Assembly: GCA_963841205.1 (NCBI GenBank)
Contig: CAWJCH010000002.1
Coordinates: 383,322 to 447,321 of the forward strand
Reading direction: 5' to 3'
From: CAWAWP01 sp963841205
GTDB taxonomy: Bacteria > Chloroflexota > Ktedonobacteria > Ktedonobacterales > JADMIN01
Length of the DNA stretch: 64,000 nucleotides
Positions 46,042 to 54,657 of this stretch are shown here, in pieces. The notes beneath the pieces are model-generated. The model had not been told where the DNA came from. It was given only the letters and a program-made list of their open reading frames with translations, and did not search any database. Both the position numbers and the translations under genes were made by a program. The first letter of the stretch is position 1; each line of letters opens with the position of its first letter.

Positions 46042-46434
46042 CGTGCTACCCACCTGAAATCGTGATTCGCGACGAGGCACAGTGTCGCGCCAGCCGCAAC
46101 TTCCATGATAAGTGAGCAAGGTGTGGGTTTGGTAGTGGGAGCAGTGGAGTTGATGTAGACGGCATGTACGCTTTTCACCGGATCGATCCCTCACTTTCCC
46201 CCACGGCTCCTTCCCCGCATGGCGCGCGGTAAATCCCCTCGCCTGACGTCCTTTCCGCTTCGCCGCCCGCCCCACGTTCGCTAGCGCAGCCAGCTCATCC
46301 GCGCAGCCCCGACCATTATCGGCGGCGCGAGAACCTCGACTGTACCTATTTCTCCACTCCGCAATCACGGGCCCTCAACTTCACCATGCTACCGTTGCAA
46401 TGTGTGACAAACCCACTACGGACAAGGTTGCCCT
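46042..46434. other. Divergent intergenic region
   Basis: About 390 bases between the deacetylase-like and FemAB-like genes. No RNA or repeat recognised; promoters are expected here. Confidence 0.4.
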
Positions 46435-47481
46435 ATGACAATCCAGATACCTCCCGACGCCTCACCCCACGCGAGAGAACGTTCGACGCCCGACGCCGGT
46501 GACTTCTTCTCGCGCGAACAATGGCGCCACCTGATCAGCGAAGTCTATGGTTTCAGGAGCACCATGCTCACCAGCAGAGACGATGCGGGCAACCCCGTCG
46601 CCACGCTACCGCTTGCGCTGGTGCGCAGTCCGCTCGGCGGGCGTCACCTCACCGCTTTCCCCTTCTCCGACTACTGCCCCCTGCCTGCGGACGACGCTGC
46701 GGCCACCGATCTCATCGAACAGGCGCTCGCGCTCAACGCCTGCATGCGCTCCCGCTACCTGGAGCTTCGCACCGGAGAAAACGCGCTCCTCGCCCAGCGC
46801 CGCGACTTCGTGGCGAGCGACCTCTACGCCCAGTGGACCGTCTCGCTGGCCGATGGCCCGGACGCCGCCTGGAAGAAGGTCAAGAAGTCCGTGCAGCGGC
46901 AGGTCGAAAAGGCCTCGCGCGCCGGCGTCAGCGTCACCTTCGCCGACTCGTGTGACGCCATGCGGCGCTACCATCAGCTCCACCTGCTCACTCGCACGCG
47001 CAAGCACGGCATGCCGGCCCAGCCGCTGCGCTACTTCAACGCTCTGTGGAGCGCCTTCGCCGGCGACGGCACGCTGCAGGTGCTCTTTGCCGAGCACGAA
47101 GGCGCCGTCATCGCCGGCATGGTCGTCCTCGCCCACGGTGGCGTCGCGCGCTACGCCTACGGTGCCTCCGACGAGCGCTACCTCCACCTCGCGCCGAACA
47201 ACCTCCTGATGTGGACCGCGATCCGCTGGGCCAGCGAGCACGGCTACAAGACCTTCGACTTCGGTCGCACCGCGCGCGACAACCAGGGCCTCATGCAGTT
47301 CAAACGCGGATGGGGCGCCACTGAGCAGCCGCTCACCTACTATTATGCGCCCAACCGAGCGGGGTTGGCCGCCATGCCCGAGCACAGCTGGAAGTATCGT
47401 CTGGCGACCTCCTGCTGGAAGCGGCTTCCGCTCGCCGTCGCCGGCCCGCTGGGTGGCGCTCTCTACCGCTATCTCGGCTGA
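46435..47481 (+). CDS. FemAB-like acyltransferase (GNAT fold)
   Basis: A 348-residue protein of the type found in EPS loci (FemAB/XrtA-associated, two GNAT subdomains). Recognisable motifs are RYLELRTGENALL, the helical KKVKKSVQRQVEKASRAG hinge, AGMVVLAHGGVARYAYGAS, and a C-terminal FDFGRTARDNQGLMQFKRGWGA. FemAB proteins transfer aminoacyl groups; EPS-linked members are thought to modify polysaccharide or its lipid carrier. It is the first gene of a plus-strand run including the Gfo/Idh dehydrogenase. The exact donor and acceptor are unknown. Confidence 0.82.
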   Translation: MTIQIPPDASPHARERSTPDAGDFFSREQWRHLISEVYGFRSTMLTSRDDAGNPVATLPLALVRSPLGGRHLTAFPFSDYCPLPADDAAATDLIEQALALNACMRSRYLELRTGENALLAQRRDFVASDLYAQWTVSLADGPDAAWKKVKKSVQRQVEKASRAGVSVTFADSCDAMRRYHQLHLLTRTRKHGMPAQPLRYFNALWSAFAGDGTLQVLFAEHEGAVIAGMVVLAHGGVARYAYGASDERYLHLAPNNLLMWTAIRWASEHGYKTFDFGRTARDNQGLMQFKRGWGATEQPLTYYYAPNRAGLAAMPEHSWKYRLATSCWKRLPLAVAGPLGGALYRYLG

Positions 47482-47567
47482 CCGTCTCTGCCGACAATCG
47501 TCCGAACACCGCGAACAACCCGAGAAATTCCCCAGAAATTCTATGTGAGGATGTGTGGAGGATACGA

Positions 47568-48665
47568 ATGGCAATCGAGCCTCTGTCGCCGCGGGCGACG
47601 CGTGAAGTGAACATCGCAGACCACGTAGCCGCGGAAAGTGCGCCCGTGCGACCGAAACTCGTGCGTTTCGGCGTCATCGGGTACGGCTACTGGGGGCCGC
47701 AGCTCGTCCGTAACCTGGACCGCCTCGTCATCGGCCACGTCGCCATCATCGCCGACCTCTCACCCGACCGCCGCCAGGTCGCCCACTTCGAGCATCCCAA
47801 CGCCATCATCGCCGACAATGGCGACGCCGTGCTCGACAGCGACGTCGACGCCGTCATCGTCGCCACGCCCATCCGTACGCACTATCGCCTGGCGAAAGCG
47901 GCGCTCGAGCGCGGCAAGCATGTCTTCGTCGAGAAGCCACTGACCGCCAACTCGCGCGAAGCCGAAGAACTGATCCAGATCGCCGCCGAAAACGACCGCC
48001 GGCTGATGGTCGGCCACACCTTCATGTACAACCCGGCGGTGGAGATGATGCGCCAGCTCGTCCAGAGCGGCGAGCTCGGCACGATCTACTACATCAACGC
48101 CGACCGCGTCAACCTCGGCCTCTTCCAGCCCGACATCAACGTGCTCTGGGACCTCGCCCCGCACGATCTCTCGATCCTCGATTACGTCCTCGGTTCCACC
48201 CCGCTGCGCATCTCCGCGCAGGGCAGTGCCTACGTCCAGCCCAACATCCAAGATGTTGCGTACATGACGCTCTACTACCCCGACAACGTCATCGCCAACG
48301 TGCGCGCGAGCTGGCTCAGCCCCCTCAAGATGCGCCGCTTCGTCGTCGTCGGCGACAAGAAGATGGTGGTGTATGACGACGTCGAGGCCACCGAAAAGAT
48401 CCGCATCTTCAACCGCGGCATCGACAAGCCCGACCATACCTCCACCTTCGGCGAGTTCCAGCTCTCCTATCGCTACGGCGAGGTCGTCAGCCCGCACATC
48501 CACTGGGCCGAGCCGCTCGCCATCGAGGCGCGGCACTTCGCCGAATCCATCCTCGAAAATCAGCGGCCGCGCAGCGACGGCGAGAACGGCCTCCGGATCG
48601 TGCGCATCCTCGAAGCCGCCGATGCCTCGCTCGCGGCGGGCGGCGTGGTCATCGACATCCCGTAG
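47568..48665 (+). CDS. Gfo/Idh/MocA oxidoreductase (WbpB-like sugar dehydrogenase)
   Basis: A 365-residue NAD(P)-dependent dehydrogenase. The Rossmann motif is FGVIGYGYWGPQLVRNL (near 27-43), the catalytic lysine lies in VEKPLT, and the substrate domain has GHTFMYNPAVEMMR and a DLAPHDLSILDY histidine motif. These fit the sugar-nucleotide oxidases that form 3-keto sugars, as WbpB does with UDP-GlcNAc acid. GGAGG 6 bases before the ATG at 47568 decides the start over the one 15 bases upstream. With the aminotransferase (19109) and N-acetyltransferase (50252) it could form a 3-acetamido sugar pathway. Confidence 0.87.
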   Translation: MAIEPLSPRATREVNIADHVAAESAPVRPKLVRFGVIGYGYWGPQLVRNLDRLVIGHVAIIADLSPDRRQVAHFEHPNAIIADNGDAVLDSDVDAVIVATPIRTHYRLAKAALERGKHVFVEKPLTANSREAEELIQIAAENDRRLMVGHTFMYNPAVEMMRQLVQSGELGTIYYINADRVNLGLFQPDINVLWDLAPHDLSILDYVLGSTPLRISAQGSAYVQPNIQDVAYMTLYYPDNVIANVRASWLSPLKMRRFVVVGDKKMVVYDDVEATEKIRIFNRGIDKPDHTSTFGEFQLSYRYGEVVSPHIHWAEPLAIEARHFAESILENQRPRSDGENGLRIVRILEAADASLAAGGVVIDIP

Positions 48666-49037
48666 CGGCCCGCCAGGGGACCGCACACCGCAGCCCTCCC
48701 GCGACTCATCGCGCGACACACCCCAGGCGGACGGCGCAATGCCTCCGCCCGTCATCGCGCCAATCGCTGCGCCCCCCCGACCTTTTGGCTAATCTCGCCC
48801 CAACGCCCTCGCCGTCTGCCCGCCGAGCGCCGCGAGCCTCGACGCAGCCTCACCCCACGGCCCCGTATCCCCAGCCGCGCGGAAAAACAAGCATCCACGG
48901 CGGATCCGCGTATGCTCGGCATTCCCCGCCCACCGTGCCGCATCTGGCCGGTTTGACGCGGCTCCGCGCGCATGCCAGGCTCCGCCCTGCGGTGCGTCCC
49001 GCGGGGGCCGTCCGAGCAGGGAAGGAGCAGGCAGGCC
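48666..49037. other. Intergenic, no gene seen
   Basis: About 370 bases between two plus-strand genes. Cytosine-rich, with weak palindromes of the CCCC/GGGG kind. No supported frame. Confidence 0.4.
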
Positions 49038-50072
49038 ATGCGCGAGAATCGTGAGGCGCGCACGACGAAGCGCGAACAGCCCACCACGCCGGCATGGCCC
49101 GCAACCGCGCGGCAGCCCCATGCTGCCCACCGCTTGCGCCCGTGGAAGCTGGGGATTCCCGCCATCCTCATCGGCGGCGTGCTCGGTGGCGTGCTGCTGC
49201 TCCAGGCGGTTCCCGGCGCGGGCGCGAGCCGATTCGCGGGCAGCTCCTCGCACCGACACGGCAAGGCGACGGCAACCCCGCGCGCTACGATCTCCCCGAC
49301 CAACGCGCCCACCGCCACGGCGACCACGACGCCGACCGACACCCCTGCACCCTCGCCGACGACGCCGCCCGCCGGCGGCAATCCGCCCGTCGCGCCGAAG
49401 GGCGGCGCGACCGCGCCGGGCGCCACATTGCCGACCGAAGCGGCCTGCGCCGCCGCGATCCCCAGCTCCACGTGGGAGCCGCGCCCAGACAACGCCACCG
49501 CGAACCACTCCGTGCCGACGGCCAGCCAGATCGCCGCCCTCGCTCCCTGGGACGATTCGATCGGCCTCGATCCGCGCGCCGACGCGCTGCGCAAGCAGAT
49601 CACCGGGCACTACACCGGCACCACCGACCAGATCCTCCAGTGGACCGCCTGCAAGTGGGGCATCGACCCGAACATCGTGCGCGCCCAGGCCGTGCAGGAA
49701 TCCTACTGGCACGAGAGCACCCACGGCGACCTCACCAGCACCACCGCAGACTGCCCGCCGGGCGCGGCCACCAGCGGCAGTAGCTGCTACCAGAGCTACG
49801 GCATCCTCCAGATCAAGTGGATCTACAACAAGAGCGCCTGGCCCATGAGCCGCGACGACACCGCCTTCAGCGCCGAATACGCCTACGGGATGATCCGCAC
49901 CTGCTACGAGGGTTACATGACCTGGCTGGGCAACGGCTACAAGGCCGGCGACATCTGGGGCTGCCTCGGCTACTGGTTCAGCGGCGGCTGGTACACCTCC
50001 GGCGCGCAGAGCTATATCGCCAGCGTCAAATCCCACTACAACAACCAAGACTGGCTCGCCCCCGGCTTCTAG
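49038..50072 (+). CDS. Membrane-anchored lysozyme-like transglycosylase
   Basis: A 344-residue exported protein. One membrane/signal segment (about 38-62) is followed by a Thr/Pro/Ala-rich tether (about 75-135) and a lysozyme-like domain. The likely catalytic glutamate is in RAQAVQESYWHES, and the SLT-type motif SYGILQIKW follows about 40 residues later. Six cysteines in the catalytic part (for example TACKW, ADCPPG, SCYQSYG, RTCYEG, WGCLG) point to disulfides. It should cleave peptidoglycan or a related polymer outside the membrane, perhaps to let EPS machinery through the wall. GAAGGAG supports the start. Confidence 0.8.
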   Translation: MRENREARTTKREQPTTPAWPATARQPHAAHRLRPWKLGIPAILIGGVLGGVLLLQAVPGAGASRFAGSSSHRHGKATATPRATISPTNAPTATATTTPTDTPAPSPTTPPAGGNPPVAPKGGATAPGATLPTEAACAAAIPSSTWEPRPDNATANHSVPTASQIAALAPWDDSIGLDPRADALRKQITGHYTGTTDQILQWTACKWGIDPNIVRAQAVQESYWHESTHGDLTSTTADCPPGAATSGSSCYQSYGILQIKWIYNKSAWPMSRDDTAFSAEYAYGMIRTCYEGYMTWLGNGYKAGDIWGCLGYWFSGGWYTSGAQSYIASVKSHYNNQDWLAPGF

Positions 50073-50251
50073 CCGCAGGCTCGCGTGGGCGCACAGACGC
50101 GCTCGCGCGACCTTCGGGCAGCCCATCGTCTGCCACGCCTCTATTCAGCATCTGGGCATCGGGTCCGGTACACTGGCACGATCCCTTTCGTCCGGTGTAC
50201 GGTAACGGTGCCTAGGGCGGCGTCCGACGAGAGGCGACGAAGGAGCACGAC

Positions 50252-50857
50252 GTGGCGACGAGCGACGAGCGAGACTACTACGTCCACCCCCAGGCTGAGG
50301 TGGAGGCCGGCGCGACCGTCGGATCCGGCACGCGCATCTGGCGACAGGCGCACGTCCGTGCGGGCGCGGTCATCGGCGCCACCTGCAACATCGGCAAGGG
50401 CGTCTATCTCGATGCCGACGTCCACATCGGCTCCAACGTCAAGATCCAGAACCACGTCTCACTTTTCGAGGGCGTCACCGTTGAGGACGGCGTCTTCATC
50501 GGGCCACACGTCTGTTTCACCAACGACCTGTATCCCCGCGCCATCAACCGCGACGGCACCCTCAAGAGCGCCGCGGACTGGCAGGTGACGCCCACCCGCA
50601 TCCAATACGGCGCCTCACTCGGGGCCGCGTCGGTGATCGTCTGCGGCGTCACCGTCGGGCGCTTCGCCCTCGTCGGCGCCGGCGCCGTCGTCACGCGCGA
50701 CGTCCCTCCGCACGCCCTCGTCCTCGGCAACCCCGCCCGACTCGCCGGCTACGTTTGCTCCAGCGCCCATCGCCTCCCCACGCCCCATGACGAGAATGGC
50801 GTCCTCGTCGCCACCTGCCCCACCTGCGGCGAGCGCGTCGAGATCGGCCCCGCCTGA
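50252..50857 (+). CDS. WbpD-like sugar N-acetyltransferase with Cys-rich tail
   Basis: A 201-residue left-handed beta-helix transferase starting with GTG after GAAGGAG. Hexapeptide repeats run from YYVHPQAEVEAGATVGSGT to VGAGAVVTRDVPPHA. The region HVSLFEGVTVEDGVFIGPHVCFTNDLYPRA closely follows the WbpD/QdtC pattern, in which an Asn/His pair acts on UDP-3-amino sugars with acetyl-CoA. The last 45 residues are unusual: YVCSSAH and CPTCGERVEIG could bind zinc. It likely completes a diacetamido sugar acid with the Gfo/Idh and DegT enzymes in this window. Confidence 0.87.
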   Translation: MATSDERDYYVHPQAEVEAGATVGSGTRIWRQAHVRAGAVIGATCNIGKGVYLDADVHIGSNVKIQNHVSLFEGVTVEDGVFIGPHVCFTNDLYPRAINRDGTLKSAADWQVTPTRIQYGASLGAASVIVCGVTVGRFALVGAGAVVTRDVPPHALVLGNPARLAGYVCSSAHRLPTPHDENGVLVATCPTCGERVEIGPA

Positions 50858-50883
50858 TCGATGCTTGCCGGGCGCCATCGTCT

Positions 50884-51354
50884 CTACGCAGGCTCGCTGC
50901 CGTCGATGCGGAAGACAGTCGTCTGCTCAGCCAGCCCCGCGAAGGCATCCGGCAGCTTGGCACGGTCGCTAGGCAGCTCGTAGAGCTTACGGAAGAAGAA
51001 GACGCCACCCGGCACGAGCCGCGGGAACTCGCGCAGGATCGCGCCACGCTCCGCCACCGGCAGCTCCGTCAGCGTCATGCGCTCGCGCCGCCGCCCATGC
51101 GCGAGGATGCCCCAGCCCGCCGCGCGCACATTGCGCACCCAATCGGCGTCCGCCATGCCGCCGATGATGTAGCGCACGCCGCCGGTGGTGAGCAGCGAGA
51201 CCGGCGTCGTGCGCGGCTTCCCCGAGACGCGCCCCAGCACGGTCAGCACGTGGACCGGGCCTGTAGCCAGCCCCAGCCGTTGCAGCCCCCGCACGAAACC
51301 ATTGACCGGTCCGAGCCAGCGCGGCAACGAGCCGATCCGCTGCGCAGATGACAT
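50884..51354 (-). CDS. Deazaflavin-dependent nitroreductase-family protein
   Basis: A 156-residue protein of the split-barrel F420/FMN-binding family (DUF385, Ddn-like). It shows VHVLTVLGRVSGKPRTTPVSLLTTGGVRYIIGG, the flavin-binding strand pair, and DADWVRNVRAAGWG. It may use F420 or FMN to reduce quinones or nitro compounds; which cofactor is unclear, though F420 is known in some Chloroflexota. GGAG upstream of the ATG at 51354 decides the start. It is divergent from the MarR gene, whose product probably controls it. Confidence 0.8.
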   Translation of the reverse strand: MSSAQRIGSLPRWLGPVNGFVRGLQRLGLATGPVHVLTVLGRVSGKPRTTPVSLLTTGGVRYIIGGMADADWVRNVRAAGWGILAHGRRRERMTLTELPVAERGAILREFPRLVPGGVFFFRKLYELPSDRAKLPDAFAGLAEQTTVFRIDGSEPA

Positions 51355-51436
51355 CAGCCAGCTCCGTTCAGACACTTTCCCCACGCAACAAACAGCAATC
51401 CGCGCGCCGCGCTATACTGGAGCATACCTTCGACCG

Positions 51437-51472
51437 TGATATATTTCTACCATGGTATATTTCCATCATAGA
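51437..51472. promoter_or_regulatory. Candidate MarR operator
   Basis: AT-rich island in GC-rich DNA. It contains two copies of TATATTTC followed by a CAT box (51440 and 51457) and the palindrome TACCATGGTA (51448-51457). It lies between the divergent MarR and deazaflavin-protein genes, where MarR regulators usually bind. Confidence 0.5.
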
Positions 51473-51481
51473 AAGACATGC

Positions 51482-51973
51482 ATGACAACACATGAACGCG
51501 AGACGCTGCTCGGCGAGGTGGCGCAGGCCATCGCCCAACTCCAGAGCGCGACGGACCTCGTTGATGAAGCGGCAGCGGCATACCTTGGCATTCACCGCAC
51601 CGATCTGCGCTGCATAGGGCTGCTCTTCGCGCAGGGCCCACTGACCGCCGGGCGTCTTGGCATGGCGGCGCAGCTCAGCCCCGGCGCGACGACCGCGGCG
51701 ATCGACCGGCTCGAGGCCGTCGGGTACGTCCGGCGTCTGCGATCCGGCGACGACCGCCGCAGCGTGCTCGTCGAGATGACGCCCGCCGCGCGTGAAGGCA
51801 TCGAGGCGATCTACGGCCCCGTTGGCCGCGCCGGCATGGAGCACCTCGCGCGCTTCACCGACGGCGAACTGCGCTTCCTGCGCGACTTCCTCACGGATGG
51901 CTACCGCTTGCAGGTCGAACAATCAGCACGCATCCGCGCCATGCGCCCCGCCGACGATCCCGCCCGCTCCTGA
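51482..51973 (+). CDS. MarR-family transcriptional regulator
   Basis: About 163 residues with a winged helix-turn-helix. The recognition region reads GPLTAGRLGMAAQLSPGATTAAIDRLEAVGYVRR and the wing reads SGDDRRSVLVEMTPA. The DRR motif in the wing is typical of MarR proteins. The ATG at 51482 is preferred because it leaves the candidate operator in the leader; an ATG at 51452 lies inside that palindrome. The gene is divergent from the deazaflavin oxidoreductase and probably represses both. The ligand is unknown. Confidence 0.87.
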   Translation: MTTHERETLLGEVAQAIAQLQSATDLVDEAAAAYLGIHRTDLRCIGLLFAQGPLTAGRLGMAAQLSPGATTAAIDRLEAVGYVRRLRSGDDRRSVLVEMTPAAREGIEAIYGPVGRAGMEHLARFTDGELRFLRDFLTDGYRLQVEQSARIRAMRPADDPARS

Positions 51974-51990
51974 GGCCCCACTCCGAATAC

Positions 51991-52048
51991 GAGCGGACTT
52001 CAGTCCGCGTCAAACGGTACGCCGGCACCTTAGTGCCGCGATCCCTCA
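51991..52048. repeat. Double-hairpin repeat, GCGGACTTCAGTCCGC family
   Basis: GCGGACTTCAGTCCGC followed by GCCGGCACCTTAGTGCCGCG and ATCCCTC. Best-preserved copy of a family with members at 35011, 56278 and 59638. Confidence 0.75.
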
Positions 52049-52309
52049 TCCTCTGCGGTGAAAACGCACCCCATTCACTCGCGCTGTAACGTTCCTCCCC
52101 ACCGGTGAGACCATCCCTGCGGGTGAGGGAGATCGGCGCGCGCCGCTCCCGCGTGATGGATGGTGGATGCGGCCTCGCTGGCGACCCGGGAACCAGCGCG
52201 ACGACACACGCTGCTATTACGCCGACCGTGCGCTCACGACACTCCTCGCCCGACTTCTGAACGTTTCACCACCGCTTTCCTATGTACGACCAACAGGAGA
52301 CACGACGCA

Positions 52310-53485
52310 ATGCATCGACTGACACGCCGCGCGAGCACCCTCGGCACGGGCCTCGCCATCGCGCTCACCCTCGCGGGTACCCTGCTCGGCGCCGGCATCG
52401 CCTCGGCCCACCCCAACGCCACCGCCGGCTACGTCTACGTCAACGACAACACCGGCGGGACCAACACCATCGCCGGCTTTGCGCAACGCTGGAACGGCAC
52501 GCTGACCCCGCTCTCCGGTTCCCCGTTCTCGGCGGGTGGCGCGGGCGCGAGCGCGACGACCCCCTCGCAAGGCGCCATCCAGCGATCCAGTGACGGTCGC
52601 TACCTGCTCGCCGTCGACGCCGGCAGCAACCAGATCTCCGTCCTGCGCATCCACGACGATGGATCGCTCGCCGCGGTCGGCAGCCCGACCAGCTCTAACG
52701 GCGTCGAGCCGGTCAGTCTCGCCGTCTCTGGCGACCTCGTCTACGTCGCCAACAACGGCTCCAGCTCCGCCCAACCGAACTACACCGGCTTCTGGCTCGA
52801 CGGCAACGGCCACCTCTCGGCCATCGCCGGCTCGACCGTCTCGCTGCCGATCGGCTCGCAGCCGGGCGACATCCTCTTCAACGGCCCCGGCAATCGCTTC
52901 GTCGGCGTCCGCGTCACCACCTCGCTGATCGATAGCTTCACCGTCGGCGGCGACGGCAAGATCACCGCCGCCCCTGGCTCGCCGATCAGCGCGCAGGCCG
53001 CCGGCCCCTTCGGTAGCGAGTTCCGCCCGGGCTATCCCTCGCAGCTCTTCGTCAGTAACGCCCACGCCGGCACCAACAACGGCACCATCTCGGCCTTCCA
53101 CGATGGCAGCCTCGGCGTGCTGACCCCCATCGGCTCCTCGCCCTTCGCCGACAAGCAGACCGCCCCGTGCTGGGTAAACATCACCCCCGACGGCCAGTAC
53201 CTCTTCGCCGTCAACACCGCCAGCTCCTCGGTGTCGCGCTTCAAGATCGCGTCGAATGGCACGCTCACCCTCCTCGGCAGCACCGCACTCAACGACGGGA
53301 ACGGCCTCGGCTCCTTCGACATCCGCGTCGCCCCCGACGGCAACTATGCCTATGTCGTCGACTCCGGCCGTGACGCCGTCAGCGCCCTCAAGGTGCACGA
53401 CGGTTCCCTCACCGAGCTGTCGTCCTCCCCGATCGAGCTGCCCACCGGCGCCTTCCCCTTCGGCGTCGTCGTCATCGATCGTTGA
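52310..53485 (+). CDS. Secreted beta-propeller protein (lactonase/YncE-like)
   Basis: A 391-residue exported protein. The ATG at 52310 follows AGGAG and a signal peptide of about 30 residues (ending IASAHP). The rest is made of repeated blades such as GYVYVNDN, RYLLAVDAGSNQISVLRI, LVYVANNGS and NYAYVVDSGRDAVSALKV, the pattern of seven-bladed lactonase/YncE propellers. No catalytic residues can be assigned; many such proteins only bind partners. An IS200/IS605 element sits directly after the stop codon but does not interrupt the gene. Confidence 0.8.
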   Translation: MHRLTRRASTLGTGLAIALTLAGTLLGAGIASAHPNATAGYVYVNDNTGGTNTIAGFAQRWNGTLTPLSGSPFSAGGAGASATTPSQGAIQRSSDGRYLLAVDAGSNQISVLRIHDDGSLAAVGSPTSSNGVEPVSLAVSGDLVYVANNGSSSAQPNYTGFWLDGNGHLSAIAGSTVSLPIGSQPGDILFNGPGNRFVGVRVTTSLIDSFTVGGDGKITAAPGSPISAQAAGPFGSEFRPGYPSQLFVSNAHAGTNNGTISAFHDGSLGVLTPIGSSPFADKQTAPCWVNITPDGQYLFAVNTASSSVSRFKIASNGTLTLLGSTALNDGNGLGSFDIRVAPDGNYAYVVDSGRDAVSALKVHDGSLTELSSSPIELPTGAFPFGVVVIDR

Positions 53486-53487
53486 CA

Positions 53488-53690
53488 CTCCCCACGGCTG
53501 AAGCAGGGGGATTCTCGGTTCATCGCCGCAGCCTACGCCACGGCTCCCCGAAGCCTTTGCCCAAGGCTTTCTATATTCTTCGCGGCGTTGTGGTCCCGGT
53601 GCAGGCTCGTGCCGCAGTCCGGGCAGGCGTGCCAGCGGACGGACAAGCCTTTTGCGACGATCACGCCGCAACCAGAGCAGGTCTGGCTGG
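53488..53690 (-). ncRNA. Predicted omega-RNA of the TnpB element
   Basis: In IS605-type elements the guide RNA overlaps the 3' end of tnpB and ends at the right-end hairpin. Here that gives an RNA of about 200 bases ending at 53488, whose guide would be read from bases below 53488, the tail of the propeller gene. The 5' end is not defined by sequence. Confidence 0.4.
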
Positions 53691-54654
53691 TGTAGGCAGG
53701 CGGCACGGCTACCACTCGCCGCCCAGCATACGCTGCTTTGGCTGCGAGGATGGTCAAGAACTGGCTCCAACCCGCGTCTTGAATCGACTTGGCGAGGTGG
53801 TGGTTCTTGACCATGTTGGCCGTCTGCAAGTCCTCGTGAGAGATCGTGTCGTTGTTCTGAACCAGGGCCAGCGCCGCCTTGTGGTGGAAGTCGGCGCGCC
53901 ACCGCTTCACCTTCAGGTGCGCTTTGGCGAGCAGCGAGACGGCCTTGTGGCGGCGGTGGCTGCCTTTCTTGCGCCGCGATACTCTGCGCTGGGCTGTCTT
54001 GAGCGCCCGCTCGGCTTTGCGGTAGCAGCGCGGGTTGTGAATCACGGTGCCATCGCTGAGGGTAGCGAACGACTCCAAGCCCAGGTCTATCCCCGTCTCT
54101 TGTCCCGTAGGCGGCAAAGGCCGCACTGGCACGTCGGCACACGAGAAGCAGACGTGCCAGCCGTCCGCTTCCCTGGACACCGTGACCGTCTTGGTCGCGC
54201 CCTCAATCGGGCGCGACCAGCGCACCGCGATGCGGCCAATCTTCGACAGGACTAGGAATCCGTTGTCGAGCGTGGCGCCGTTGCCGAACTGGGGATACGT
54301 GACGCTGTTGTAGCGGTTGCGTCCGTGGAAGCGGGGATACCCAGGCGTCTCACCCGACTTCACTCGGCGAAAGAAGGCTTGGAATGCACGGTCTACCCGC
54401 TGCACCACGTCCTGCAAGACCTGGCTGTGGACTTCGGCGTACTCCGGCATCTTGGCTTTGATCGGTGGAAGCTCGGCTTTCTGCTGGTAATAGCCCACCG
54501 AGACACCGCATTTGCGCCAGGCTTCCCGGCGTTCCTCGATAGCGGCATTGTAGACATGACGGCAGAGCATCAGTGTGCGATCAAGCATCCGCTCCTGATC
54601 GGGAGTGGGCTTCAACTTGAACTTGAAGGTCTTGCGCACCACCTGCTCGGCCAT
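53533..54654 (-). CDS. tnpB: TnpB RNA-guided nuclease
   Basis: A 373-residue TnpB. The N-terminal helix-turn-helix begins RKTFKFKLKPTPDQ. The RuvC triad is complete: Asp190 in GIDLG, Glu274 in SHEDL and Asp354 in HRDHNAAKN. The inserted zinc finger has Cys326, Cys329, Cys344 and Cys347. The protein would cut DNA matching the guide of its omega-RNA and so keep the element at its donor site. The ATG lies 3 bases after the tnpA stop codon. All catalytic residues and the usual length argue that it is active. Confidence 0.92.
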   Translation of the reverse strand: MAEQVVRKTFKFKLKPTPDQERMLDRTLMLCRHVYNAAIEERREAWRKCGVSVGYYQQKAELPPIKAKMPEYAEVHSQVLQDVVQRVDRAFQAFFRRVKSGETPGYPRFHGRNRYNSVTYPQFGNGATLDNGFLVLSKIGRIAVRWSRPIEGATKTVTVSREADGWHVCFSCADVPVRPLPPTGQETGIDLGLESFATLSDGTVIHNPRCYRKAERALKTAQRRVSRRKKGSHRRHKAVSLLAKAHLKVKRWRADFHHKAALALVQNNDTISHEDLQTANMVKNHHLAKSIQDAGWSQFLTILAAKAAYAGRRVVAVPPAYTSQTCSGCGVIVAKGLSVRWHACPDCGTSLHRDHNAAKNIESLGQRLRGAVA

Positions 54655-54657
54655 GTC

